64,000 nucleotides of DNA from Gamarada debralockiae (Eukaryota > Ascomycota > Leotiomycetes > Helotiales > Hyphodiscaceae), in assembly GCA_002803225.1 (NCBI GenBank), contig NXFV01000795.1, positions 17,040 to 81,039 on the forward strand, given 5' to 3'. The first letter of the stretch is position 1, and every line of letters starts with the position of its first letter. Below, piece after piece: positions 54,110 through 64,000 of the stretch. Position numbers and translations under genes: made by a program. Below the pieces are notes generated by a model. That model had not been told where the DNA came from, searched no databases, and was given only the letters and a program-made list of their open reading frames with translations.

Positions 54110-56869
54110 TTAAGCAACGGCCTTGATTCGTTTCCTAGTCTCTCGGCGCTGGTCATCATCCACATATGCCTTCATATCCGCATTCTTCCTCCTGCAAATT
54201 ACCCAACGATTGGACTCAAGATTCTCAATACCATTTGCAGGCTCCAGACTCATTACTCTATCCAATATACATGCTAGGCACGCAGACCCGTGGTTCAGAA
54301 TCGTCACGTCATCATACATCAGCGCCAGTGCGGTATTATATTTCAGATACGAATCTAGCATCTGAGATACTCGTACTGTGGGCACAGCACTCGGGTCACT
54401 GGTTCCCTCCCCTGCAGGAGGAAGTCGGTGATACTGTCCCGCGAGGAAATCTTCGTCCTCCTCGTCGGAGGATTCCGATCGCTGCCCATCGGTTCTGTGT
54501 CCACCAAGTCTAGGAGCGTTAAAGAAATCTCCTACATCCCCTTTCCACGCATCCGGCCATCTCCCAAGCAGCTCATCAAAGGTATATATCTGTAGCACCG
54601 GTCCTGCTTGTAGGATTGTCGCTTTGCCATCCCATCTGTGCTTGCACGATATGCTCATGAGCTGCTGCGACGACTTGATCATCGCCCGCGCGGGGTCCAA
54701 AAAGCGCGAATGCGAGTCCGACGTCACGCGCACCAGCAATTTATATCTCGTCGAGCCTGTTGGGACAAGGAGAGCATCATTCTTGACACTAGAAACATCC
54801 GGTTCAATGCCGACTTGGGAGCCCGCTTGTTCAGCATCGAGAGGGAATCTATCGGCGTAGCTCTGCACGTCGTCGGAATGCTGGGTTTCAATAACGGTTG
54901 ACTCTCCCTGCAAACTCTGGAACTGTGATCCGTTGTTGGCGATGACCCCTAATCGTCCTTGGATGATTGTGAACCCGAAGCAGTGATGGATGTCAAGGGG
55001 CTGCGAGATATCCAGCCAAGGTGCCACAACGGCGAGGTTACCGTGTTGGAGTGCCACAACGGTCGAAACCAAATTATCAGCATCCATGAAATCGCTTTTG
55101 ACAGTGTAGTCCTCGTCAGTTAATGTATCAGTGAGCTCGTCAATAGATGGGCTCGCCATCAGCACCTGCGATGCAGTATCGAGCCATGGTTTCCATCGCA
55201 CTGATCCCCCTATGATGTCCCACAGGATACGCACTACACCCAGATCCTCCATTTTTCGTTCGGTGTTGCCCGAGCAATCATCGGCACCAAATGCATCCGC
55301 GATGCTGTGCGAGATGTATATCATGACTTCCATGAACGCGGTGTGCTGGAGACAGCCTTCCTGGAGTTTGGTATTTGGTCTTCTTGGATGGAGACAGTGG
55401 CCGCATCGGCAACTCTGTTTCGCTTTCTCCATCAGGTCGCGGAGGATCGGGAAGTATTGCAGGACGTATTCGGGCGTGGCGGGCGTGTCTTCCAAGTCTG
55501 AATCTGACAGTTCCAAATCGTCGTCGTCATCATCTTCAAGGACCATCATCTCATCATTATCGTTATCGTCCGAGGCGGCGGCCGCCTTCTGAGCTGCAAC
55601 TGGAGGCGAGAACACCACCGTTGCGGCTTTGATGTCACCCCATCCCATATTCACAATTGCAGGCACTCTAGCGAGAATGTCACTGACAAGAAGTTCTTCA
55701 CGTTCCTCCTTTCCTCCTTTGTCCCTATTCAAGATAACACTGAATGAGATTTCGTTGCTTGCGGCCTCTCGAGTCAGCCCAAGATTGAGCATCCACGACA
55801 CAATCTCGAATGTGGTTTGGCGTACAAGGGTTCTGATGCTCTCTTTTCCCGCCGCTCCAGGCGGGTATCTGACCGGTTGATATAGTTTCTGCCGTTTTCG
55901 AGGACTCTGCTCCATCGTCATCTGCGTGTCATAACTACCTGTGAATATTTTCTTCAAGCGTCCGGAAATGCTCGAGTACACCTTGACCTTAGCATTGGAC
56001 GTTTCGTCACAAGGTCCATCCACGCTACAGAACTTCTGAGTGCGGTGCTCAACAATGCTTTCCTCGGGCCCGAGAACTTGGTCATAAACGATTTTCCCGC
56101 TGACGATGACGCGAAGGCGACCTTTGAAATGATATATCAGCCAGAGCGTGAGATTGCTGATCACGTTGTCGCTTTCGATAATCACCTCCCCCTGTAATTC
56201 CCTCAACTGGCTAAGAATGATCCCCAGTCGGTGGCTTTCCAGGTTGTGACCTCGGGGACAGATTTCTTTAAGCTCAGTGGGGGTAGGAAGTGAAGTCGGG
56301 CTTCCCTGTCCACCCGCCTTGACAACCCCTGAATTAACAACGTTGAACCATATGCTCGATACAATCTTCTGCAATACCGGCTTGAGCTGCAGTCGGAGAG
56401 GGTGCCATGCCAATTGATGTTCCTTCAGAGGCTTTCCATCCTTTTTCATTTGCGCTTGCATAATGAAGGAGCATAGGACGTCAGAGATGAAATCTTCTCC
56501 ATGAAACTCGAACAGGCAAGCGATGGTCGATGTCATCCAGCACAAATATGGGTCTTGGGCCATCATACGGCCCAACGATCCAGACGGCTGCACGAAAAGG
56601 GGCCCGACGGCTCGCTCTCTTGTCCCGGCAGTCACAGCGTCGTAGAAACGGTGGCCGCGGGCGTTGGCTATCACGAGCCCTCTCGCCTTCTCTAAACAGA
56701 ATTGCAACTGGTTCTCACTCAGTTTCTCGCGCCCGAGCCAACGACCTAGCTCAATCCCAACGTGTACGATGGAGTGTGGACTGTTTGCTGTCTCCGTGAG
56801 AGCCGTTAGCAGGTCGATCGCTCGGGCTGAGACATCCATGCTCCTTGCAACTAGTTCTGCATAGGACAT
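54110..56869 (-). CDS. Large fungal protein of unknown function
   Basis: Single exon of 919 aa with an uninterrupted frame; I do not recognise the family. N-terminal half: helical, regular globular sequence (MSYAELVARSMDVSARAIDL; RGHRFYDAVTAGTRERAVGP; WLIYHFKGRLRVIVSGKIVY). Residues about 325-340 carry a basic, nuclear-signal-like SPRKRQKLY. Around 430-460 there is an acidic run (LEDDDDDDLELSDSDLED), followed at about 485 by a Cys cluster CRCGHC with a further Cys about 15 residues on, a possible metal site. A second acidic patch (SESSDEEDEDF) lies near 815. The end is basic (RRETRKRIKAVA). The intact 2.8-kb frame beside dead transposons argues for a real, selected gene. Such proteins often form lineage-specific families in plant-associated fungi, but that is inference. 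Confidence 0.8.
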   Translation of the reverse strand: MSYAELVARSMDVSARAIDLLTALTETANSPHSIVHVGIELGRWLGREKLSENQLQFCLEKARGLVIANARGHRFYDAVTAGTRERAVGPLFVQPSGSLGRMMAQDPYLCWMTSTIACLFEFHGEDFISDVLCSFIMQAQMKKDGKPLKEHQLAWHPLRLQLKPVLQKIVSSIWFNVVNSGVVKAGGQGSPTSLPTPTELKEICPRGHNLESHRLGIILSQLRELQGEVIIESDNVISNLTLWLIYHFKGRLRVIVSGKIVYDQVLGPEESIVEHRTQKFCSVDGPCDETSNAKVKVYSSISGRLKKIFTGSYDTQMTMEQSPRKRQKLYQPVRYPPGAAGKESIRTLVRQTTFEIVSWMLNLGLTREAASNEISFSVILNRDKGGKEEREELLVSDILARVPAIVNMGWGDIKAATVVFSPPVAAQKAAAASDDNDNDEMMVLEDDDDDDLELSDSDLEDTPATPEYVLQYFPILRDLMEKAKQSCRCGHCLHPRRPNTKLQEGCLQHTAFMEVMIYISHSIADAFGADDCSGNTERKMEDLGVVRILWDIIGGSVRWKPWLDTASQVLMASPSIDELTDTLTDEDYTVKSDFMDADNLVSTVVALQHGNLAVVAPWLDISQPLDIHHCFGFTIIQGRLGVIANNGSQFQSLQGESTVIETQHSDDVQSYADRFPLDAEQAGSQVGIEPDVSSVKNDALLVPTGSTRYKLLVRVTSDSHSRFLDPARAMIKSSQQLMSISCKHRWDGKATILQAGPVLQIYTFDELLGRWPDAWKGDVGDFFNAPRLGGHRTDGQRSESSDEEDEDFLAGQYHRLPPAGEGTSDPSAVPTVRVSQMLDSYLKYNTALALMYDDVTILNHGSACLACILDRVMSLEPANGIENLESNRWVICRRKNADMKAYVDDDQRRETRKRIKAVA

Positions 56870-57788
56870 TTTGCTACCGCCCAGTGTTGTGGTCTACTAA
56901 AGGGTAGGGTTCTTTAAGTAATGAGGACTAGAAGTATGGGGAGCGGAAGACGAAGTTGCCTGATCTTGGGGTTGGCAAAAGCATAAGGCTGTGGCTTTAA
57001 GTAACAGAATCCCATAGGTTCGGCTATCATTGTCAGGTGTCAGTCAAGCCCAGGTTGCCATTCGTCATAAGAACTTCTCTGATAAGTGATCATCAGAGTC
57101 AAGGATTCTTAATAAAATTTATCAGAGCTAGTATTTTGAAGCCCGGTCAAACACATGAAGAGATTATTTTCAAAAATATCCACTAAGGCAACAAAGCATA
57201 TCACTCTTAATAAGTCACACAACGTTCACTCTCTAAAAAAATTTCCCTCCATAAACTCTCAACCTCTCTTGCTTCACGAGAACTTTCCCGTCAGGCAAAA
57301 GTGTCTTTCACCCAAGCAAAAATTGCTTATCAACCGCCTTCCATCCGCTCTCTTCTCGTTTCTCAAGTACCCAACACTCTGTTCAGCAAGACAAGCGGGA
57401 ACCGCAACTCTCTGCCCTGGTATCACCACTCGAGGAATCCCGAAGTCTCCTCCCTTCGAGTCCGTCGGCACGAGCATTGGGCTCTGCGTAAAATCTCGGA
57501 ACCGAGTATCCGTCACTAGAACCAGAAGATTGCGGGAAGGGCAGTATTACCCGTAGGGGCATCCATGTTACAACTTAGCCAAAGTACTAGGTATATTTGA
57601 AAGGTGTCCATTTTGGAACCCCTGGGGGCTTGTTTGGGCTTCATGAGCATCATCGTCGAAACTTGACGAATTTGATGTGGGAAAGTTGGGCCAGGCTAAG
57701 TGTGATTAGCTAATAATTGGAAGGAAAACCCATATGATGAGATGCTCAGGGGAGCTCAGGGTGCTCAGGAGAGATGGCTGAGCTGAGG
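56870..57788. other. Interval upstream of the unknown protein
   Basis: Contains a stretch at 57607-57645 similar to 3122-3165, and GCTCAGG-rich sequence at 57740-57780 leading into repeat copy C. The ORF 57155-57556 has no recognisable product. Confidence 0.5.
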
Positions 57789-57868
57789 GTGATAAGCGCC
57801 TGAGCAAGAGCGGCAAGCTTACTAAACGAATGCGAAGCACAAGAGAGGAGGAGTTGGTTGATAATACC
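57789..57868 (+). repeat. Dispersed ~80-bp repeat, copy C
   Basis: GTGATAAGCGCCTGAGCAAG to TTGGTTGATAATACC. It lies directly upstream of the UstYa-like coding remnant. Confidence 0.85.
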
Positions 57869-57874
57869 ATTCAA

Positions 57875-58635
57875 TACCCGGAGACGATAGTCGTCAGCAA
57901 AGCCGCCACCGGGATGGGCATGGCATCGAATACTACCACCCATCGTTACAGAGATTACGAATAATCCTTGGACTTTGTGCGTCCCTACTTTGCATAGTGA
58001 CTATCACAATCTTAGTTTTGCTCTTCAGGGATTCATTCAAGCAGCGCACAGAGCAGCGCTTTTTACTGTCTCCAGTCCCAGATGGTCAGTATGACCTTTC
58101 AAGCCCCAGCTTTCGATTACTGCCTTAATAATTTCTCAAATAGTATCACGTGAGGTCCTCCTATTCTCACCAAACTCAACATTTTCTTCTCGACCGATAG
58201 CCGAGTCGGAAAGGGCATGGGACTCTCTCCTTCCGGTGAGCAATCTTCTTTCCTTCAAATCCTGAGATAACCCCACGCAGCCTGGTCGCGGATTCATTTT
58301 CGTCCCCAACGCCGATCCGTATAATTTGGAGCCTGGCCAGACCACGCAATGGGGTGACATATATTCCGTCAGTTTATTTCACCAGCTCCACTGTCTTGCC
58401 GAACTTCGAAAGTTCCACTACCTGATGCTCGACGCTTTGTTTTCGAACGATGAGAAGGTGGTTGCGGCGGTTAGAAGAAAGGCAAAAGTTCTCCTGGGGA
58501 ACGGCAACGGACGGCATGTAGGTCATTGTTTTGAGTATCTGCGTCAAGGTGTCATGTGCAGTGGGGATACGGTGGCCGAACCTTGGAGATGATGGGAAGC
58601 GTGTCGAGGTTGACGGGTGGGAGATCCCACATGAG
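57875..58635 (+). pseudogene. UstYa-like (DUF3328) protein gene, damaged at both ends
   Basis: UstYa-type proteins are membrane-anchored oxidases/cyclases of fungal peptide secondary metabolism. Exon 1 (to 58085) encodes a transmembrane helix ([20 protein letters not shown]) then FRDSFKQR. Exon 2 (58144-58235) gives NSTFSSRPIAESERAWDSLL, and exon 3 starts at 58281 with PGRGFIFVPN. Both hallmark HxxHC motifs are present: FHQLHCL (about 58375-58396) and GRHVGHCFEYLRQ. No in-frame ATG exists between the upstream stop (just inside repeat copy C) and the helix. After MCSGDTVAEPWR a one-base loss near 58588 gives TGA, while the next frame continues DGKRVEVDGWEIPHERKSW. Confidence 0.78.
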
Positions 58636-59036
58636 CGTAAAAGTTGGGTGAGTACTCAGGCCAGAACCTCTTTCATTGTCGAAGCTGCTAAGTAGTGGGC
58701 TAGGAGGCTATTGGCGCATATATGGAGGTGAACCATTTCAATTGGAGTTCGAATTCGCACATTGCACCGGATCTATAGATTTGCTCAATCAGTAGAATAA
58801 TTGGACAGTTGGTAAAAAGGTAGAAAAACTATGTCGAGGCTAGCTGTTCAGAAATCAAGTACCGCATGATGAATCTTTCATTCCGGTTTCAGCGTTCAGA
58901 AATTTCAGCCCAGCAGATCCACAAATAGCTGATTTGCTCACTCTAACTTAGCAACTGATTTGGAGGACATCAGAGCCACTACCAGTGGCTAAAACATTTG
59001 TGTTCAATCACTCAAAAGTACAGAGCGGTATCCTCG
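58636..59036. other. Short interval between two relics
   Basis: Lies between the convergent UstYa-like and acyltransferase-like remnants; no feature recognised. Confidence 0.5.
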
Positions 59037-60240
59037 TCAGTGGAGAGTCAGCTCCACCACTTCCTCAACCGCGCACGGCCGTCCCAGTTTTACCACAGCC
59101 TTCTTTGACTTCAAATCCATCACGATGTTGAAAAGTGTAGCACTCTTACTCACGTCCTCCTGTACCCTACGATTCGCAGCCGGATACCCCGTTTTTTTTC
59201 TCAAACAAAGCACTAAACTCATCCCAACTTGGCACCTTGCTATCAAACTTCTGAGTCACAACCGTCATACGCTCAAATCTCATGAGTGAGTCTTCAATCC
59301 AAAATAGTTCATTTATTCCCTCGTGCTCCAACAGCAAGTGGTTCGAGTGGATAATAACCCCCAAGTCATTCTTGCTCAGATTCGCAAATGTCGAGTTGGT
59401 GAATTCGAGCCCCATAATGTCACTGGAACCGTCTACAATCAGCGTGTGGGCCGAGGCAGCCATACCAGCGACTTCCAATTTTCAACAGCTTCCTTGGCAG
59501 ATGTGCTTTCCAGCACGGTTCGAAGGCCAAGATGACAGGCATTCGGGATGTATCGAGTTGTCGAATCAGACGATATTGTGTGGTAAAATCATGTATGTAT
59601 TGATGTCTCTAAGGAAGGAAAATTGGAGGGTTGCCAGAACCCGAAATATGTGTACACAACCGTTGCCATAGCAACCAGTTCATCTGACACGAGTCCCTTT
59701 GCGCGGAAGCATACGCCTAAGCCGCGGAGCTGAGCCCGGTCTTGCCGAGGATTCCAGCTTCGGTCACCAATTTGATGGTTGGGAAGGAGTCCTGGTAGAT
59801 TGATAGGAAAATTATGTTTGGCTTTTGTTCTTCATCGACTGTTGCCTCCGAATGTCAGGTGCTTCAACCATTCATGCAATCGATAGACTTACATTCCAGT
59901 TCTGCCCAAGAAACACATTCACAGGCGTTTCCCAGAACAAACTCGTGCAGCCATCACTGAACAGCTCAAAAGCAATTTCAGTCCTAACATTGATGGCGAC
60001 AATATCGAGAATGTGGCGTTTCGAGCCATCAGCAATTCCCTGCAGCTCTTCGTGGTATCGAGGCTATTTAGCCCGAATTTCTAAATCGAAACTTCGAGCA
60101 ACATCTTGAACTTGAGGCTAGCTTTTTTCACTATTCTTGGCGAAAAGATCAGCGTAGAACGCGATACTACAGTACGTTCAACCTCTTCGGCGGCCCGGAT
60201 TCAGTGGCGATTCTATCTCAAATAACAACTTACATTGAAC
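59037..60240 (-). pseudogene. Penicillin-acyltransferase-like (C45 / AAT) gene, decayed
   Basis: Resembles the acyl-CoA:6-APA acyltransferase family of self-processing Ntn hydrolases. From the 5' end: MLKF (near 60240), SIAFYADLFAKN, then RYHEELQGIADGSKRHILDI and NVRTEIAFELFSDGCTSLFW. The Cys in DGCT (about 59947-59949) is the expected self-cleavage nucleophile. NVFLGQNWN meets a GTAAGT donor at 59892, and the following exon gives FPTIKLVTEAGILGKTGL. The frame breaks near 59718 (TAG) where LGVCFRAKGLVSD would continue. Later pieces are SAHTLIVDGSSDIMGLEFTN and FNIVMDLKSKKAVVKLGRP. Several frame changes near both ends make it non-functional. Confidence 0.78.
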
Positions 60241-60637
60241 TTGAGCATACTGTAACAAAATCATCTAAGCATCCGTGTTTCGGTTATTGAAACGGAGACA
60301 AAGGTTCATGCACCCCTCGAGTATCCTTGATATCGATGGTCGCAAGGCAGCTTGGCAAGTCACGTGTCATATTCCGCAGACTCGAGAACACCACGCTCTC
60401 TTGACCTTGTTGACCCGTCGTTTAAATTGTAAGAAGTAGGCTTTTGAAACTGTTCACTCATATTGAGATTCACAATCGCATTAAAATGGAAATACTTCAG
60501 GACAATCTAACCTCCCTTCACCATTCTTCAGTCGCTTCTTTTAGCATCACCGCACAGAAAATCAAGTTAAAAAATAAAAAATTCCACGTGCTTGAGAAGC
60601 AGGTGTTTTGAACACAGAACTTGACATGTAGATCGGT
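60241..60637. other. Interval between the acyltransferase relic and the MFS gene
   Basis: No feature recognised. Confidence 0.5.
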
Positions 60638-62701
60638 TTACTTCTCAGCCACAGGCGCGCCGTACTTGGCTCTCCAGCCTCTGCCCATGATTTGAGTCGC
60701 GATGATGAAGAGGAACCCAAAAGCAATGATCGCAGCCTGGACGCCGAAGGTAACAGCAGCTCCGGATTTTGCCACCCACTATAAACAATATTAGTGTGCA
60801 AAAGGCTTTTTCGGGGGGGTGGAAGCATACCTGTGTCTGGAAATAGGTGACGCAGAATCCACCAGTTGTTCTCCAAAAATTAATCCAGGAACTTGACAAT
60901 GCTGCATGGTGGGGGAAACAGTCGAGGGCGTACGCGCTGATGGCTGTTGTGCTGGAAACCTGAGCGAAGGACATGATGGCCCAAGCAGCGGCAAGTCCAA
61001 TGACAGGCAACTGATGCTGTAGAGTTTGGCCGTATAACACCTGCAGAAAAGTCATGAGTTAGCCGCTTTCTTCGATTGATGAATATCAATTCTCACCATT
61101 GCGGTGACACCAAATGCACATCCAGGCCAAACGCCCCAAAGCCTGTTCTCAGGTTGATATTCGCCATTGTGTGTGCGGATGTATCGGTTGCAGAGGAAAT
61201 CGTTGAACCAATGACCCCAGAGCTCTCCGACAATTGAGCCGACGATTGGTGCAAAGTAGAAGAGGGATGCGCTGGTGTCATCGAGGCTGTATGGCGGAGG
61301 ACGAATGAATTGAGTCACGGTGGTGACGATACCAATTGCCCATGTGAACAGGAAAAGGATGAACATCGCTGATTAAAGTCAGTGTGGAAACGAGTATTTT
61401 AGAAGTGTGACGAGAACTGACTTGGTAGAAGCAATTGGGGTCGGACGAGGAGCTCCAAAAGATGCTTCCAAACGGAGGTCATAGTTGTTTGCCCCTTCGC
61501 TCTCGCTCCAGCTATGCCGGTCAAGATAGAGATTTTGGATGCTCCCTCTGTCGGCTTCATTGTCTTCTTTCTATCGTAGAGCGTCTCTTCACCGAGAAGG
61601 ATGACTAGTCCAGTTGATACGGCGTAGAAAATGGCAAGTATGCCCATATCAAATCGCCATGATATTTTGGCCAGGAGGAATGATGAAATCAATGGGCCAG
61701 CATAAGGTCCTACCAAGAAGGTGAAAGCCCAAATGTTGACTTTTCTGGCTCGTTCATGGAAGAAGAACAAGTCGTGAACCTTGAAATTCCTAAGTTAGTC
61801 TAATTAACGATTTAAGGGTTCTGCCATAAACTGGTATATAAGATGTCAATTCTTCAGGCTGTTTGAGCTATAAGAAGTCTGAAGATTCTAGCCATCTGAA
61901 GTAGAGTTCTTGGTCTTTGAAACGAACAGGACGATTGATAACCTGTATACCAATATTGACACTGTATGTTTGAGCGTTGAGGCGTAAAGTCCAGTCCGAA
62001 AGTCCCAGAAGGCAAGCCTTTCACCAAGGGACATGAATATTTTGTCTATGAAGAAATACGTACCACTGAGAGACCAATAACTTGTGGGGCAGTGGCGAAG
62101 AAACCTTGAAGCGTACGGAATGCTGTGAATCCCGCGTATGTTGGCATGAATGTCGCAATTAGAACCATAATCGTACCCAAAATTTGGGACCAAAATAGCA
62201 CTGGGAGACTACAGAGGCATTAGCTAAAAGCTTCCGATCTTAATTAATTTGCACCTACCGGCCGTATCTCTGAACGAATGGAACTGCAATAACGCCACCA
62301 GGGCCTTGCAAAAAGATACCGCCACTGACAGAGCGTGCGACATCTGGAACGGCCATATTCCAAGTCACCGCTTGAGCTTCAAAAAGTGTAGTTCCCCATG
62401 TCATGCCCCAATCTGTGAGGAGCGAAGGGAGAAGCAGTGCAAGAAGGACCTTATGCTTTCGTCCCCAAGACCAATTCAACGGGTCAAGAGGGTCGTCTGA
62501 TGGCTGAGGGATGAGAACAGTGACACCATCTTTGGCTGTCTTGAGGTTGGAGCCATCTCGCTCTTTGACGAAATATGTGCCACCTTCGCTGGCATTCTTC
62601 TCGGTGTCAACAATTTGATGAACTTCGTCAGTCGTGTTGGAATGGCTGCTCGTCGGCGTCTGCACTACGGCAGCGCTCTTCTCATTTTCGATTTCAGACA
62701 T
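60638..62701 (-). CDS. Major facilitator superfamily transporter
   Basis: Proton-driven drug/metabolite antiporter of the plasma membrane, likely DHA1-like. Six exons by frame: 62701-62259, 62208-62064, 61779-61422, 61368-61097, 61040-60831, 60778-60638, total 522 aa, with all phases consistent. The N-terminal ~80 residues are hydrophilic. DPLNWSWGRKHKVLLALLLP opens the first helix; FVQRYGRLPVLFWSQILGT contains the loop-2/3 motif; GFTAFRTLQGFFATAPQVIG, VHDLFFFHERARKVNIWAF and FLVGPYAGPLISS (antiporter-like proline-rich motif C region) follow. The C-terminal half includes FAPIVGSIVGELWGHWFNDF and ends GWRAKYGAPVAEK. Intron 2 is unusually long (284 bp). No lesion seen, in contrast to its neighbours. 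It may have exported the product of the decayed UstYa/AAT-type locus, but this is inference. Confidence 0.88.
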
Positions 62702-63964
62702 CTTGAATTTGGAATTTGAAACAAAACTGAGTGCGACAAACTTCTAGAAGGATGAGAAGAATGGATGAAGTGCTTACAGACTTCAGAAAGTGCAGATGAG
62801 AGAAGCTCTGTGCAGAAGGCTTGGTGATGTATGTACACCCATGAAAGTTCCAATCTCACACACATTCAACATCCCTCATGGAACGAGCAAGGGAGCCATG
62901 TGTGATAGCCAAACCTGGACACTCTCGCACGTTTCCCAAACGCCGCGGAAAATTGGAGGAAGGCGACTTCCTAGATTGTAATTCCCGTTATTCGTGGCAT
63001 TTTTTGGAAGTGTCCGATGATTGGATGCTGCTTCAAATCCTTGACTCGAGGACTTTGAGTATTGGAGCAACGCCAATTGCGAGGATTGGATATATTGCCA
63101 GCTTGGCGTGCATTACAGGACTGGGGTTGACTTGAAGAAGCGGAGTGGCCTAGAATCTTAGCCGAGTGCATTGCTCTGTCAGAGGACCCCAAATTTAGTC
63201 AAATACAGGATCAAACTAACATCGTGCAGAAATAGAAGTTATAGTCCATAGAATCGCTAAAATCAAGAAGGAAAGGGAGATAAAGACCACCATGACTTCT
63301 GGAAAAGAGCATGGGGGTCAAGATTGGTAGAGTATCTCCTGATAGCCACTCAAATAAAGCCTCATCAATAGCCTCCGTAAATTCATATTTTAGGAGCGAG
63401 CCAGCTGCAAGCCCCAGGCGAATCACGAGAGGCGGGGAATTGGCGTTGGTGAGTGGTGTTGTTCCCGGGAGTTGCAGGAACGAGACACGGGACCCAGAAC
63501 CCGCTGGCCTCCCGCTGGGGTGTTAAAACAAAGTTTGATATTATCCATTACCGTAATGAAAGCTTATCTGCCAAGATATCGCGGAGAGTGATTACCGTTT
63601 TGTGGTTCGTGCCGCACTATGTGTAGGGCGGACAAGGTTATCGGGAGCCACACGCAACTTTATTGGACGGAATGAACAAGGGTTGTTTTATTGAGTGTCG
63701 GTTTTTCGTCCTCGTGCTTCAGGCATCTTCGAGTTATCAGGCAAACCACATGGACAAGATCCTTGCTCGTCACTCTCCAGAGACTGCCGGGTAGAAGGAA
63801 GCGGTCTTGAGCCCTGTCGAAAGTGGGATGCCACATGAGCTTCCTGGCTCGGGTGATCGAATATAGAAAAGCTTGCGTAATCTTATTCCGAACGTCTCGG
63901 GATGTGGGGGACAATATGCAGATGTTTCAGTGCGCTCTTTACTCTCCCCCCCCCTAAATGAATG
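62702..63964. other. Interval without supported gene
   Basis: Upstream of the MFS gene. An open minus-strand stretch at 63211-63426 has no recognised product. A poly-C run lies near 63946. Confidence 0.45.
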
Positions 63965-64000
63965 TTAAATTTTTGGCGGGTGGCACAGCCAAAAATTTAA
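63965..64000. repeat. Perfect 13-bp inverted repeat at the window end
   Basis: TTAAATTTTTGGC (63965-63977), a 10-bp loop, then GCCAAAAATTTAA (63988-64000). The second arm ends exactly at the window edge, so the repeat may be longer, for instance the terminus of a DNA transposon. Confidence 0.8.

Noticed and set aside
61888..62193. 101-codon minus ORF in the MFS gene
   Set aside because: Mostly exon 2 read in a wrong frame plus intron 2; the six-exon model explains the locus better.
1..64000. CRISPR arrays, rRNA, tRNA, operons and bacterial-type riboswitches
   Set aside because: None seen; the gene structure is eukaryotic and the tandem repeats are minisatellites without spacers.

Overview
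The window is nuclear DNA of a filamentous ascomycete. Genes carry many short introns (about 46-160 bp, GT..AG, CTRAY-like branch sites), and the families are typical of Pezizomycotina: NB-ARC/TPR, HET, OTT_1508-like deaminase, UstYa/DUF3328, penicillin-acyltransferase-like, EMC1, RtcA, Tcd1. Codon and protein flavour suggest Leotiomycetes, but that is inference only. No rRNA, tRNA or CRISPR was seen.

Layout. 1-2461: 3' part of an NB-ARC/TPR (NLR-like) gene cut by the window edge. 2.5-4.6 kb: repeat-rich gap with a solo LTR. 4657-7703: intact ten-exon glutamine-dependent NAD+ synthetase. 10346-12055: secreted S33/TAP-like peptidase. 14459-15323: C2H2 zinc-finger protein. 15.3-22.3 kb: gene-poor, with minisatellites. 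22332-24460: OTT_1508-like deaminase broken by a 192-bp hAT MITE with a perfect 8-bp target duplication. 24.8-26.8 kb: a conserved hypothetical and a tiny Gly-rich, probably lipidated protein. 29.0-30.4 kb: dead HET gene. 30993-32924: FAD monooxygenase with one in-frame stop. 33.7-47.4 kb: a dense block with EMC1, Tcd1, a damaged VOC protein, a BTB protein, RtcA, a dead SDR and a DUF1989 protein. 48298-48827: small repeat/coiled-coil membrane protein. 49.5-53.4 kb: nested transposons (a deleted MULE, then a pogo/Fot1-like element with ~280-bp TIRs that holds a solo LTR). 54110-56869: large unknown protein. 57.8-62.7 kb: UstYa-like and penicillin-acyltransferase-like relics next to an intact MFS transporter, read here as a decayed secondary-metabolite locus.

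Two themes stand out. Self-recognition/defence-type and specialised-metabolism genes are repeatedly pseudogenised, while housekeeping genes (EMC1, Tcd1, RtcA, NAD+ synthetase) are intact. Two introns of the NAD+ synthetase gene are copies of the same sequence, which suggests introner-like intron gain. An ~80-bp dispersed repeat occurs three times in the same orientation. All exon structures are manual predictions made by matching reading frame, splice sites and family memory; no alignment or transcript data were available.
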